A DNA stretch of 53,456 nucleotides, from positions 1 to 53,456 of the forward strand of contig KV919185.1 of assembly GCA_002049455.2 (NCBI GenBank), given 5' to 3'. The translations under genes were made by a program, and so were the position numbers. Shown one piece after another: positions 32,705-42,596 of the stretch. Below the pieces are notes generated by a model. The model worked only from the letters and a program-made list of their open reading frames with translations, was not told where the DNA came from and searched no databases. The stretch comes from Porphyra umbilicalis. Taxonomy: Eukaryota > Rhodophyta > Bangiophyceae > Bangiales > Bangiaceae. How positions within the stretch are numbered: position 1 is the stretch's first letter; each line of letters starts with the position of its first letter.

Positions 32705-35579
32705 GGCGGCGGGGCGCCCTCGTTGGCGTCTGCCCCCGCCGTCGACGAGGCGGCGGCAGCGTCGTCCATGGCCGCCCTCGCGGCGTCGCTGCAAACCGGG
32801 GAGCCCCTCGACGCGCTCACCCGCTCCCAAGTCGTGTGCCTCCAAGCCGTGCGCGTGACGCTGCTGGCGGAGAATGTGCACTGCAACGGCCTCTCCACGC
32901 TCCTCTCCAACTGCGTCCTCGACGTGCGGCCGGCGCGGCGGACGCGGTCCGCCGACCCGGCGTGGCTCCGCGAGTACGCGGCGGGCGCCGCGTGCGCGCT
33001 CGGCCACGCGGTCATCCCCGTCGCGTTTGAGGGGCGCCCGCTGGCGGCGGTGGCGACGCCACTGTACGATTGTGGGGTGGTGCTCCTCGGCGTCAAGCGG
33101 CCCCACGACCGGTGCTTTACGCTGACGACGGACGTGGGGGGGGGGTGCTCTCGGCGGGCACCGTCGCGCTCGTCCTCTCCTACCACGACCCAGAGGATTT
33201 GCAGGCGGTGCTCTTCCACGCCGCCCAGTGCTACGTGGCCGCCTGCCAAGACGACGGGTCGTCGTCTGCGTCGTCGTCGGCCGACGCGCCGGCGGCGGCG
33301 GCGCCGCCGCCGCCGCACGTGGCGGTGGAGCTGTCCAAGGGGGGCCAACCCCCGGGCTTGCGGCCGGCCCTCTCCCACGTCGCCGTACCCCTCAATGGGG
33401 ACGCGGGGATGGACCGCCGGTACGCGGCGGACCGCCAGGAGGGGCCCCCACGGGGTGGCGGTGGCGGTGGCGGTGGCGGTGGCGGTGGCGGCGGCGGCGG
33501 CGACGCGGGCGCGGGGGAAAAGTCCAAGCTCGGCGCCGCCGTCGCCGCCGTCCGCGGCCACGTGCGGCGGCAGACGCCGTCCAACCACGCGCACGCGGCG
33601 GCGGCGCCGTCGTCCCCCGCCCCCGGTGGTGCCAAGGCCGCCCCGGGTGGCGGGGGCGGCCGCGGCGGCGGCGGCGGCGGCGCGCACGGCGGCGGCCGGG
33701 AGGTGTGGGATAGCCAAGACTTGGACGATAGCGCCAACGTGGTGTCGGGCATCAAGGGCCTTCCCCTCCGGCGGTACCTGTCCGAGCTGCGGCCGGTCGT
33801 CGCCACGACGATGCGGCGCCACGTCATCATTTGCTTTGACGGGGGCGTGCAGTTGCTCAACCTGCGCCTCCTCCTCGCCATGCTCTGCCGCCGCGCCTCC
33901 CCCGCCGTCCCCCTCCTCGTCATGCACCCCGACGGCGCCGGCGAGGCGGCCGCGCGGGTGCGCACGGAGCTCGGGCTCCACGGCGTGGAGTTGGTGTGTG
34001 GCTCCGCCACCTCCCCCGCCTCGTGGCACCGCGCCGCCTTTTCCCGCGCGCGCGCCGTCATTAACATGACGGACTTTGCGGCCAACTCGTTGACCGCCGA
34101 CGACAAGACGCTCTTCACAGACGTGACGATGGAGACGCTGACGGAGGAGTCGTCGGACATTTACGTGCAGTCGGAGCTCATGGAGGAGGACGCCCTCGAG
34201 TACCTGCGGGAGCCCGTCCACGCGCGCCGCCGGGGCGCACACCTCGGCGGCACCGTCGCGTCGGCGCTGACCGAGCAGCTGCAGGGGATGCTGTCGGCAG
34301 AGCCCGCGCGGGACCGCGAGCGGGACGCGGCGTCGAGCCGCGCGAGCGGCGACCACTCGTCCGCCGCGTCGGGGGTGCCGCCCGCGCACCGGCGGCCGCG
34401 GAGCCACACGCCGAGCGGCGACGAGGCTGGGTCGGGGGGGGGGGGAGCTCCTCCGCCGGCGGCGCCGGCGCCGGCGCCGGCGCCGGCGCCGGCGCCAGCG
34501 GCGCCGGTGGCAGCGGCGGCCGTGGCGGCGGCGGCTCGACGGCGGGGGAGAGCGACGTGGAGGCTGGCCGCGGCGGCGGGGGTGGGGGCGGCGGCGGCGG
34601 CAGCAGCAGCGGCCGGGGCCCCCGCGGCGCCGTCCGCCGCGTCACGAGCGACCGTGTGTGGGGCGGCGCGGGCACGTCGGGGGGGAGCTTCCCCCACCTC
34701 CGCCGCTCCCGCACCGCCGCGCGCCCGCCGTCGTCGACGGTGCGGGGGAGCGACGGGGGCAGTGGCGTCGACTCTGCAGACGAGGCGGTGGATTCCGACA
34801 GCACCGACGAGGACGATGGGGGCGTCAGCTCCCTCTCCTCCTACAGCGCCCTGCGCGACAGTTCGGACAAGGTGCTTGAGGCGGACCGGCGCTCGCGGGG
34901 GATGCTCTTTGAGCGCGCCCGCTACGCGTCGGGGGAGCTGGTCGTCCACTCGGTCATGCAGACGCTCCTCATTCGGGATTTCACCGCGTCGGGCTTTGCC
35001 GCCGCCATCATGACGCTCATGGGCGTGCCCGGCTACACGGGGCGCCCGCTCATCCGCCAAATCCCCGTCGACCGGACCTGGTACGGCGCCTTTCAGCGCC
35101 GCGCGGGCGTTGCCGCCGACGACGCGCGGAGCGTGTGGGACGCCCCCCCGCCGTCGGGCGCGGGCGGCGCGTCTGGCCGCCCCCCAACCTTCCGCGACGT
35201 CTTCACGACGCTCCTCCCCCTCGGCGTCGTGGCCGTCGGCCTCTACCGCTCGGGCGAAGCGCCGGTGCTCGTGCCCGTCGAGCGCCGCGAGGAGCGCGGC
35301 CGCCGCGCGTCGGGCCGCGCCGCGGCGGCGGGGGCGGCCAACGCCAATGAGGCAGACGCCAAGCGGCCCCACGAGCTCGATTACACCAACGGGACGACGG
35401 GGGAGCGGTGGCGCTACGCGGCGCTCGGCGCCGCGTGCAACAAGCTGCCCTACGTGCTGACCCTCCCCGAGCCGTACACCATCGTCGCGCAGGACGATGC
35501 GGTGTTTGTGCTCGCGCCCGAGGAGCTCAAGATGGCGCCCCGGTGGCCGCTGCTGCCGCCGCCGCCGCCCGTGACGTGA
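30488..35579 (+). CDS. BK-type (Slo-like) potassium channel, RCK-gated
   Basis: Membrane channel that should pass K+ and be gated by cytosolic ligand (Ca2+ in animal Slo1). The ATG at 30488 has an ACCATGG context. After a low-complexity N-terminus, membrane segments start at about 31309 (LLVAFLLARTALTLAAAVAY). The selectivity filter TVGYGD is at 31816-31833, followed by S6 (VLLAIFGGVIFFSKLVGELV). RCK1 begins HVIVGGEPRLPDVALFAKEF and includes LTFLAGSAMRRDDLERARL and SADAYFLLQSS. RCK2 includes RRHVIICFDGGVQLLNLRLL. The product would be about 1,690 residues, longer than animal BK, with extra Gly/Ala linkers. The frame changes at G/C runs at 31180-31193 (C14), 32505-32523 (G19), 33136-33144 (G9) and 34434-34445 (G12), all outside conserved domains, so sequence error is likelier than mutation. 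No calcium bowl was identified. Ends tail-to-tail with the next gene. Confidence 0.85.
32505..32523 (+). repeat. G19 homopolymer in the channel gene
   Basis: Nineteen G in a row lie between RCK1 and the linker, and the open frame changes across it. Similar runs at 31180-31193, 33136-33144 and 34434-34445 also coincide with frame changes. Confidence 0.9.
33455..33502 (+). repeat. (GGTGGC)n/(GGC)n microsatellite, coding
   Basis: A run of GGTGGC and GGC units encodes polyglycine in the linker between the RCK domains. A second hexamer tract, (GGCGCC)n encoding Pro-Ala repeats, is at 34456-34497. Confidence 0.85.
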
Positions 35580-35733
35580 CGGGCAAGGGGGAGGGGGGGT
35601 GGCGGGCGCGGCGCCATCGCTTTTTTTTTTTTTTAAGAAAACTCTAGGGATGTGTGGGGTGTATCTGACTGCGACTGCTTTTCTCTGTGCGTTTTTTGAT
35701 ATTTTTAGAACGTAGCACCGTCCAGAGCCCGCC

Positions 35734-35739
35734 AATAAA
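35734..35739 (+). terminator. Poly(A) signal AATAAA of the channel gene
   Basis: AATAAA lies 155 bp after the stop codon, followed within 25-35 bp by an A-rich run. This fits a 3' end shortly before the converging transporter gene; it is a short motif, so chance cannot be ruled out. Confidence 0.5.
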
Positions 35740-35894
35740 GTTGCTACCCAAAAAGGACAACAAAAAAAAAAAGTGTCGCGGTCAGGGCGCTATGAACAAG
35801 GGTCTACGACAAGCGCGACACACAAAAGCAAGTCACTGAGGCGAGCGGCGGGCCCACCTGAGTCACGCGCAATAATCACGCAGCGGCCGAGCCG

Positions 35895-37565
35895 CTACCT
35901 GCTCTTCTTGTCCGCTGCAGCGGCGCCGTCGTCCCCCCCCTCCCCCACCCCCGCGGCCACGGTGGCAGCGTCGGCGTCGGGTTTGGGGCCCCCCTCCAAC
36001 GACGACACGATGGTGGCGCCGAGGATCAGGAGCCCCCCCGTAATGCCCTTGGGCCCAAACCCTTCGCCGAGGATGAGCGCCGACAGGGCGGCCGCAAACA
36101 GCGGCTGCGTGGCGAAAATGACGGCCGCGTCGCTCGGCTTGACGGCCGACTGCCCCTTGGTCTGAATGTACCCGCTGAGCGCCGACACAAACAGCCCCGT
36201 CCAAATAACGACGCCAAAGTTGATGGCCACGTCCGCGGTCGACCAGCCCGTGCCGAGCACCCCGCCAATGGGCACAATCCGCCCGCCCGGCGCGTAGTCG
36301 GCACCGACCGCGTGGGACGCGGAGAGGGCGGTCGAGGCGGTCACCCAGCAGATAGAGAGGATGGCCTGCACCATGATCTTGGTAGCGACGAGCGGCGGCG
36401 CCCGCACCGTCGACGCGTACTTGCCGAGGCGGAGGATGTAGGCCGAGAAGAAAAAGGCAGAGAGCACTTCTAGGCCGTCGCCGGTTAAGGACGACACGGC
36501 GCCGTGGCTCTTGTCAAGGGACAAGAGGCCGACGCCGGCAACGGCAATGGCCGACGAAACCCACGTGCGGTTGGAGATTGCCTGCAGCCCGAGGGCGCCC
36601 GCCAGAATGGGCACAACTACCGTCTGCAGTTGGTTGAGGAAGGCCGCCCGTGACGCGGACGTTTGCTCCAGCCCGAGCACCTGCGACACGTTGGCGAGAA
36701 ACACAAAGCCACCGAGCTCCAAGCCCGCCCACAAAAAGGCCAGCCGCGGCTCCTTGACGTCGTCAATCACCGTTGTGGTTTCCGCTTCGGTTGGCTCGTC
36801 GCGCGCCGTCGGTGCAGCCTCGGTCGCGACCGCCAGCTCCTCCAGCGCCTTGGCCTGGTCGGCGCGGTACATGGCAAACTCCCCCCAGAGCACCGGCAGG
36901 TAAACGGCCGACGAAACAAGCAGCCGCTCCGTGTTAAACAGTGCCGGGGGTGGCGCGTGCTCCTGTGTAAATAGCAGCCGCACAAAGGGGCTGAAAGAGC
37001 CCCACAGAGCGGCAACGCCAAAAAGAAGGGCCTTGCCGGGCACCTGGATTTTGCGGAAGCCGATGCTTATCTCCACACCCCCATTCGTCGCGGGTTTGTC
37101 CGAGCCGGGCACGGCGGCAGCGGCCGATGAGCCGTCGGCGGACGCATCGCCGACGTTGGCCGCGGCGGCAGCGGCGAGGGGGGTGGCGGCAGCCTCTGGT
37201 GGCGCCGCCCCCGGCCTGTCGTCAGCATCAGTGCCCGTGTTGGCGGCACCCACCTGCCCATTGCCGGTAGACGCAGACGGGGGCGATGTTGGCGGCGCGC
37301 CGGGGCGGGCGGCCTTATCTCCGCGCCGCGGCGACGGGTCGGCGGACATGGCTTCCGGCACCCACCGATCGACGCCTGCAACGTGCCGGCTGCCGCCGGG
37401 GCGTCGCCGTCGCACCGCCACCGTCTGCGACCGCAACCGTTGACCGAGGCCGGCGCCAGCGCCTAGCAGCCGTGTAGGGCCAACGGGAACGAAGGCCATT
37501 GCGGCTGTCGGCGCCATGGTCGGCGCCGGCAGCGTCAAACCGGCAGCGACCGGGGGTAACCGCAT
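35895..37565 (-). CDS. EamA/DMT transporter with plastid-transit-like leader
   Basis: Uninterrupted 556-residue frame. The start is the ATG at 37565; the frame stays open upstream only through non-ATG codons. Residues 1-165 are a hydroxylated, Arg- and Ala/Pro-rich, membrane-free leader with almost no acidic residues in the first 65, like a chloroplast transit region. About ten membrane segments follow, from LLFGVAALWGSFSPFVRLLF (about 180) to ALILGEGFGPKGITGGLLIL (about 496), as two EamA repeats (about 180-350 and 365-525). The A-x-Q-P-L-F...I-L-G-E ending is the best family mark. Such proteins export metabolites or nucleotide sugars; the substrate here is unknown. A charged loop at about 234-272 splits the first repeat. 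It is tail-to-tail with the channel gene, 315 bp between stop codons, and notably free of G/C-run frame breaks. Confidence 0.85.
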   Translation of the reverse strand: MRLPPVAAGLTLPAPTMAPTAAMAFVPVGPTRLLGAGAGLGQRLRSQTVAVRRRRPGGSRHVAGVDRWVPEAMSADPSPRRGDKAARPGAPPTSPPSASTGNGQVGAANTGTDADDRPGAAPPEAAATPLAAAAAANVGDASADGSSAAAAVPGSDKPATNGGVEISIGFRKIQVPGKALLFGVAALWGSFSPFVRLLFTQEHAPPPALFNTERLLVSSAVYLPVLWGEFAMYRADQAKALEELAVATEAAPTARDEPTEAETTTVIDDVKEPRLAFLWAGLELGGFVFLANVSQVLGLEQTSASRAAFLNQLQTVVVPILAGALGLQAISNRTWVSSAIAVAGVGLLSLDKSHGAVSSLTGDGLEVLSAFFFSAYILRLGKYASTVRAPPLVATKIMVQAILSICWVTASTALSASHAVGADYAPGGRIVPIGGVLGTGWSTADVAINFGVVIWTGLFVSALSGYIQTKGQSAVKPSDAAVIFATQPLFAAALSALILGEGFGPKGITGGLLILGATIVSSLEGGPKPDADAATVAAGVGEGGDDGAAAADKKSR

Positions 37566-39630
37566 GGAGGGAGGGTGAGAGGGGGCTAGGCGTACCACAC
37601 GTCAACGCCGCAGAGGGAGACCACGCCACAGGGGATAGCACAGAGACGGGTGCACGCAGCCGTGGGGGGAGCAGCGAACAAATGGGCCACACTCCAGCAC
37701 AGTCAAGCACGCGCGGGGGGTAAAGCCACCAGCAAACCGCAGTAGGAGTGCAACGGGCAGCCTGTGACGGCCGACGCCGATAGAACTAACAGCAGAGAGG
37801 CCAATCCGGCACGTAGATGGGGGAGGGGGAGGCGGTACCGGCTCGAACCCCGTGACCACAGGCCCGCCGGCACGTGGTCGGCGAGTCGCAGCGGGATGAC
37901 GAGGGAGCGGGTGGAATGGAGGCGGCACGCTCACCCCAAAACCCGCGACCGAACGCGCAGAAAAAAGGCGGGGGGGAACGCGGGTACCCTCCTACTGTAC
38001 GCGCAGTGACTGAGGGCGGCGGACCTTCGAGGGCGAACGGGGGCGGCGGGCAAGCGGTCGAGCGGGGCGCGGAGAGGGGCGCAACCAACACAGCTCAAAC
38101 CCCGGGTGCGTGGCGACTGCCTATGACAAACGGGCGCTGGGCCGTGATTGGCGGTCCCCGTGGCGCTGTGTGGTCAAACGGGTGCTGTTGGTGCGGGGGG
38201 GCGGTTCGCAGATCTGCTTTGCAGTGCGAGTTGGGCTGGTGGCAGCAGCATTCCCGGGCAGAAGCAAATGCAGGGAGATCGCACGGCCCTTGCGTTTGCC
38301 ACAAAGTACATAAATACAACCGTGAAGCTTCTCGTGACAGGAGACGTGGAACCGACGAGAACAGCGGTGGGACACGAGGCAAACCCACCGGTGCGAAAGC
38401 CGGAAGTGGCGGGAGGCTACACCCGTCCCGTCCTGGCACGCTCACTTCCTGCACAGTGGCCTGCTCCCTCCTGCGCCCCCTCCTTGCAGCATTGTGCTAA
38501 CCGCAGCAAGGGGATGCGGAGCGTGCACGTCATAAAATCGGCAAAGCAACAGGGAACACCGCTCTCCACAAGCGTCGCGCCTTGTAGATGGCGCAGAGCA
38601 ACTCTCCGTGACACGTCCCCACATCCTGTTCGCAAAAGCATTCCAGTCGTGGCCGCAAGTACGCGGGTGCCGCCGCTTGGAGCCACCTGCCAGAACAGCA
38701 AGGCCACCGTCTGAACTGTAGCACGCGCCGCGTCCGTCTCCGTCGGCAGAGGCAGCGTGCACCGACACGCGCCAGTCTGGTAGCATGCAGACCAGCACCT
38801 GTTCCTAAGGCACGTCGGCTATACCCGCGTGAAACAGTTTGCTTCGTCCCCCCCCCACCCCTACCACCTGTCTCAGCCGCCGCTGCCGCCGCCACGTCCG
38901 CGGTGGCCTGCGGTCAGCGCAGCCGCCGCCGCCGAGCCTGACCCTTCGTCTCTGGTGCCAGTGCACCCTCATGCCGGCGCGTCCGCACGATCTGAAAGCA
39001 CCCCCGTGGGGCAGCCCACACCGACGGCCTCGGGAGGCTACGTACATCGACATCGGAGCCGACGGCCGCAGCACCTGGGCCACGGGCGAGGCACCGCTAC
39101 AGCGGTAGCCACGGCACTGCGTCGTGCCACCCGACCGAACGCTGTGCGGTCGCGCGCGGTAGTGGCCACCGTCGTCGCCGCCGACGGAAAGCAGCGCGGT
39201 CACGGTGACCGCGGCGATCATCGGCGGCGGTACTCCGCCGCGTCGACGCGTCGACAGGCGGAATCCCACCGGCAGCGCCTGCAACTGATGGCCCTACGAG
39301 ACACGCAAGGTTTGGTTCCGACCCGAGCGACAGTGGGCTCTGACCACCGCCGTCCATATCGTCACCAGAGGCGCATGCCGCGGGGAGGAGGTTGACGACA
39401 GAGGTGTGCCTGTCGGACATGGCCAGTGACGGCGCTGTATAAGAAACGACCAGCTGTCTGAAGAGGAGCACGCCGATGTACGCGTGAACGACGTGCCGTT
39501 GGCCACATATGTGACCACGGCAGCGACGTATAGTCACGGCGTCCTCGTGGACACACGCAGCGGCGCACGGCCGTCTCGGCCGCCGGTCGTGCCGCCGGCA
39601 TCAGCGCCATCGCAGCCTCTCAGTCGTATT
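37566..39630 (+). other. 2.1 kb intergenic, between divergent host genes
   Basis: This holds the 5' flanks of the transporter (minus) and, farther right, of the oxidoreductase (plus). A 188-codon frame at 38829-39395 starts only with GTG and overlaps an equally long opposite frame; I do not accept either. No repeat or RNA gene was recognised. Confidence 0.4.
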
Positions 39631-39746
39631 GTCGTTGCGCCAAAAAGTGGAGAGTCCAGGCCTAACAAAGAGGCGCTTTTCTGCGTTTGATTGGCCCAGA
39701 CATCGATCGGCTTGACTGGGGCCTCTCCAGCTTTTGGCGCAACGAC
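39631..39746 (+). repeat. Short MITE, 116 bp, about 23-bp inverted ends
   Basis: The left end reads GTCGTTGCGCCAAAA then AGTGGAGAG; the right end reads CTCTCCAG then CTTTTGGCGCAACGAC, nearly a perfect inverse. It lies 8 bp from MITE family 1 copy D. No other copy was found in the window. Confidence 0.75.
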
Positions 39747-39754
39747 CATATGGG

Positions 39755-40157
39755 TATTGCTGATCCCCGAATTTTGTCCTGGTGGACAGAGACTGACTTG
39801 CGGGCCGACTCTCTCCACCAATCATATGCGCCCCTGTGACTGACTTGGTGGTCCTGATTGCTTACATGTGCCCATACAGCCTGGAAATCAACATCAGCTC
39901 CTCTTCTTTTCTGCACTTCTGGCGAGGAGACAGTAGAAAATTTCAAGATCTCGCGTGGGCAGCTTGCTCCGTGCCAAGAAATGCGAATCAAGCGGCAACA
40001 AACAGTGAGTTCTGACGGATGCAAGGTCCCGGCTCCGAACGCGGGCTTTCTATTGGCTTCGATGCCCTCTTACTGTCGTTTTAGACCAATAGAGTGCTCT
40101 TATTCAGAGTCAGTCCCTGTCTCTGTCCCCCAGGACAAAATTCGGGGATCAGCAATA
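39755..40157 (+). repeat. MITE family 1, copy D (403 bp)
   Basis: It begins TATTGCTGATCCCCGAATTT and ends GGGGATCAGCAATA, with perfectly complementary outer ends. It appears the least diverged of the four copies. Same length as copies A and B. Confidence 0.9.
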
Positions 40158-40718
40158 TCAACTATGGGTTTGCGAATCATGTGCACCAGTCGCAGGATTA
40201 AAAGGTAAATATCGTTTCACTGTTCTTGCGCCATCACGCATTGATGTAACACCTTGCGTTGCGACCGCTGATCGGTTTAACGGTTGCAGGCGTCCTGGAT
40301 TCATGGTGGTTGCGGCCCAGTTTGTCTGAGAGTTGGATGGAGCAGCCAATGGGCATGCACTGCTCTCGCTTCCATCTTGCTTGGGTGGCCTTCCATCTCT
40401 GTTTGCACGCCGCCAGTTTGATCCCTGTCTCGCAACTAGCGATGGAATCGGTTCCGTTTCCATCTTGCTCGCCGTGTGGTCGTGCATTGGCAACCCTTTG
40501 CGGCGACGCGGGTGCCCCGACAGTGACTCATTCAGATGGGTACAAGAGCGGCTGCTACCGAGTCCGTGCGGCTGTTACCCGGTTTTCTTCACGCCGTTGT
40601 CCACGGCGTCCTCACTGGCATCTCCCTCGTCTGATTTTCTCTCGCCCCCCACCCCCTCGGCCCCGTAGCCTTTCTTCCCTCCCCCGTCTTGCTCGCTCCG
40701 CCCCCCCCACCACCAACC
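40158..40718 (+). other. 5' flank of the oxidoreductase gene
   Basis: No gene was found. The last 90 bp are pyrimidine-rich (long C and T runs) up to the ATG, plausible as a leader. No TATA box is evident. Confidence 0.4.
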
Positions 40719-41906
40719 ATGGGTTCCGTCGCCCCCCCCAAGGCCGAGGCGCTGATGACAAAGTTCAAGCTGCGGGACCTCGACCTCCCCAACCGCATGG
40801 TGCTCGCGCCCATGACCCGCGGCCGCGGCACGGCGGCGCACGTGCCGACGCCCATGATGGCCGACTACTACACGGCGCGCGCGGCCGGGGGCCTCCTCAT
40901 CACAGAGGGCACCTTTATCTCCCCCGCGGCCATTGGGTGGGCCAACGCGCCCGAAATCTACTCGGACGCGGCGGTCGCCGCGTGGAAGGACGTGACCGCC
41001 GCCGTCCACGCCGCCGGCGGCCGCATCTTTTGTCAGCTGTGGCACACGGGGCGCGCGTCGCACTCGGCATTCCGCGGCGACGGGAGCCTCGGCGTGGCGC
41101 CGTCGGCGGTGGCGATTCGCGACGGCAGCGTCCACCTGCCCGACGGCACCAAGGCGCCGTACGAGGTGCCCCACGCCATGAGCGTGGCCGAGATCCAGGC
41201 GACCGTCGGCGACTATGTCAAGGCCGCCACCAACGCCATGGCCGCGGGCTTTGACGGCGTGGAAATCCATTCCGCCAATGGGTACCTGCTCGACGAGTTC
41301 CTCCAGACGCACACCAACAAGCGGACGGACGAGTACGGGGCGGGGTCGTTGGAAAACCGCTTCCGCTTCCTCAAGGAGGTCGTCACGGCCGTCACGGGCG
41401 CCATCCCCGCCCACCGCGTCGGCGTCCGCTTTTCCCCCAATGGGGTCTTTAACGATATGGGCACCCCCGACTTTCGGGCCGCCTACACCTACTTTGCGGG
41501 GCAGCTCGACGCGTTTGGCTTGGCCTACCTCCACGTCATGGACGGCCTCGCGTTTGGGTTCCACAAGCTCGGCGAGCCCATGACCCTCCCCGAGTTCCGC
41601 GCCGTCTTTTCGGGGCCCCTCATTGGCAACTGTGGGTACACGCTCGAGGCGGGGGAGGCGGCGGTCGCGGCGGGCGACGCCGACCTGATTGCGTACGGGC
41701 GGCCGTGGATTGCCAACCCAGACTTGCCGACGCGGTTTGCCGACGGCCTGCCCCTCAACGCGGACGAGGGGGGGATGGCCACGTGGTACACCCACGACGC
41801 GGAGGGCTACACGACCTACCCGACCGCCGCCGAAGCGGCGGCGGCCAAGACGGAGCCAACCGTCGACCGGGCCGAGGGCCCGGCCGCCGCCGCCAAGGTG
41901 CTGTGA
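40719..41906 (+). CDS. Old Yellow Enzyme family NAD(P)H:flavin oxidoreductase
   Basis: A complete 395-residue frame from ATG 40719 (context ACCATGG), free of frame breaks. It uses FMN to reduce activated alkenes such as enones. Visible landmarks: PMTRGRG (31-37) with the Thr that tunes FMN, QLWHTGR (106-112), the substrate pair H184/N187 and the proton-donor Tyr189 in VEIHSANGYLLDEFLQ, NKRTDEYG (200-207) and SLENRFRF (210-217). The FMN-phosphate site GRPWIANPDL is at 327-336. The length suits the family (about 370-400). The H-x-x-N pair groups it with plant 12-oxophytodienoate reductases and bacterial enoate reductases rather than H-x-x-H forms. There is no transit leader and no obvious peroxisomal ending, so cytosol is likely. 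Substrate unproven; oxylipins are one candidate. It ends toward the converging glycosyltransferase gene. Confidence 0.9.
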   Translation: MGSVAPPKAEALMTKFKLRDLDLPNRMVLAPMTRGRGTAAHVPTPMMADYYTARAAGGLLITEGTFISPAAIGWANAPEIYSDAAVAAWKDVTAAVHAAGGRIFCQLWHTGRASHSAFRGDGSLGVAPSAVAIRDGSVHLPDGTKAPYEVPHAMSVAEIQATVGDYVKAATNAMAAGFDGVEIHSANGYLLDEFLQTHTNKRTDEYGAGSLENRFRFLKEVVTAVTGAIPAHRVGVRFSPNGVFNDMGTPDFRAAYTYFAGQLDAFGLAYLHVMDGLAFGFHKLGEPMTLPEFRAVFSGPLIGNCGYTLEAGEAAVAAGDADLIAYGRPWIANPDLPTRFADGLPLNADEGGMATWYTHDAEGYTTYPTAAEAAAAKTEPTVDRAEGPAAAAKVL

Positions 41907-42033
41907 GTGCGTGCCGGCGGGGTGGTGGTGCGCGGCGGTCCGGGCGGACCCCGTTGGGTGTGCGGTTGTTTCCCCCTGGGTGCCGCTGGTGTACAGCACA
42001 GACTGGGTCGTGCGCGGCCAGTGTGAAAAAAAA

Positions 42034-42039
42034 AATAAA
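42034..42039 (+). terminator. Poly(A) signal AATAAA of the oxidoreductase gene
   Basis: AATAAA within an A-rich run, 127 bp after the stop codon. Position and context fit a 3' end signal. Confidence 0.5.
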
Positions 42040-42596
42040 GTGTAGGATGCTCCCCATGTGTTTGTTGGTGCCCGTCCGCGTCGGACCACCGCCGTGCCGG
42101 CACCGGCGCGGCCGGCACGGCGCTCACGCCGCCGCTGCCCGCCCGCCCGCCCGCGCCGCCCGCGCGCCAGCGGCGGACCACCCACCGCCCCGCCCCGCGG
42201 TGACGCCGACCCCCCCCCCACCGACCCGCAACCGCACGGGCCCGCGCGACCGCCGCGGCGGCCCAACCCCAATCAACAAACAAGGAAAAACCTCGTACAA
42301 AAAAAAAAAAAACCAGCAAGGCAGCCCCCGCGCGCGCGCCGCGCGCACGCCCCCGCTGCCGCCCGCCGGCCGCCCCCGCCGGCGCGGCGACCGCCGCGCG
42401 CACCGCCGCACGGTGCCACCCAGCGGCGGCGCCGACCGCCGCCGCGGCGCGCCGCCGCCGCCGCGCGCCGACGGGGTGCCCGCCGCCCCGCGCCGCCGGC
42501 CGACCGCCGTCGCCGCCGCGCCGCGGGGCGGCGGCCGACGCCCCGCGCGGCGGCGACGGGCCGGCGGCCACGCCCGCCGGCGGGCGGCGCCCCCCC
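42040..42596 (-). other. Intergenic or 3' part of the converging gene
   Basis: Extremely GC-rich sequence with an A-run at about 42300-42313. On the minus strand this gives a T-run downstream of the glycosyltransferase gene. The C-terminus of that gene may extend here in another frame; I could not fix its stop. Confidence 0.4.

Noticed and set aside
33455..33502. Hexamer and triplet tracts as a CRISPR-like array
   Set aside because: Simple coding microsatellites without unique spacers, in a eukaryote-like context.
30049..34407. A 1,452-codon open frame on the minus strand across the channel gene
   Set aside because: The plus strand encodes recognisable pore and RCK motifs. GC-rich genes with strong third-position GC leave the antisense frame open. 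The antisense product is low-complexity with no domain.
38829..39395. A 188-codon plus-strand frame between the transporter and the oxidoreductase
   Set aside because: It starts with GTG, has no domain, and is overlapped by an equally long opposite frame.
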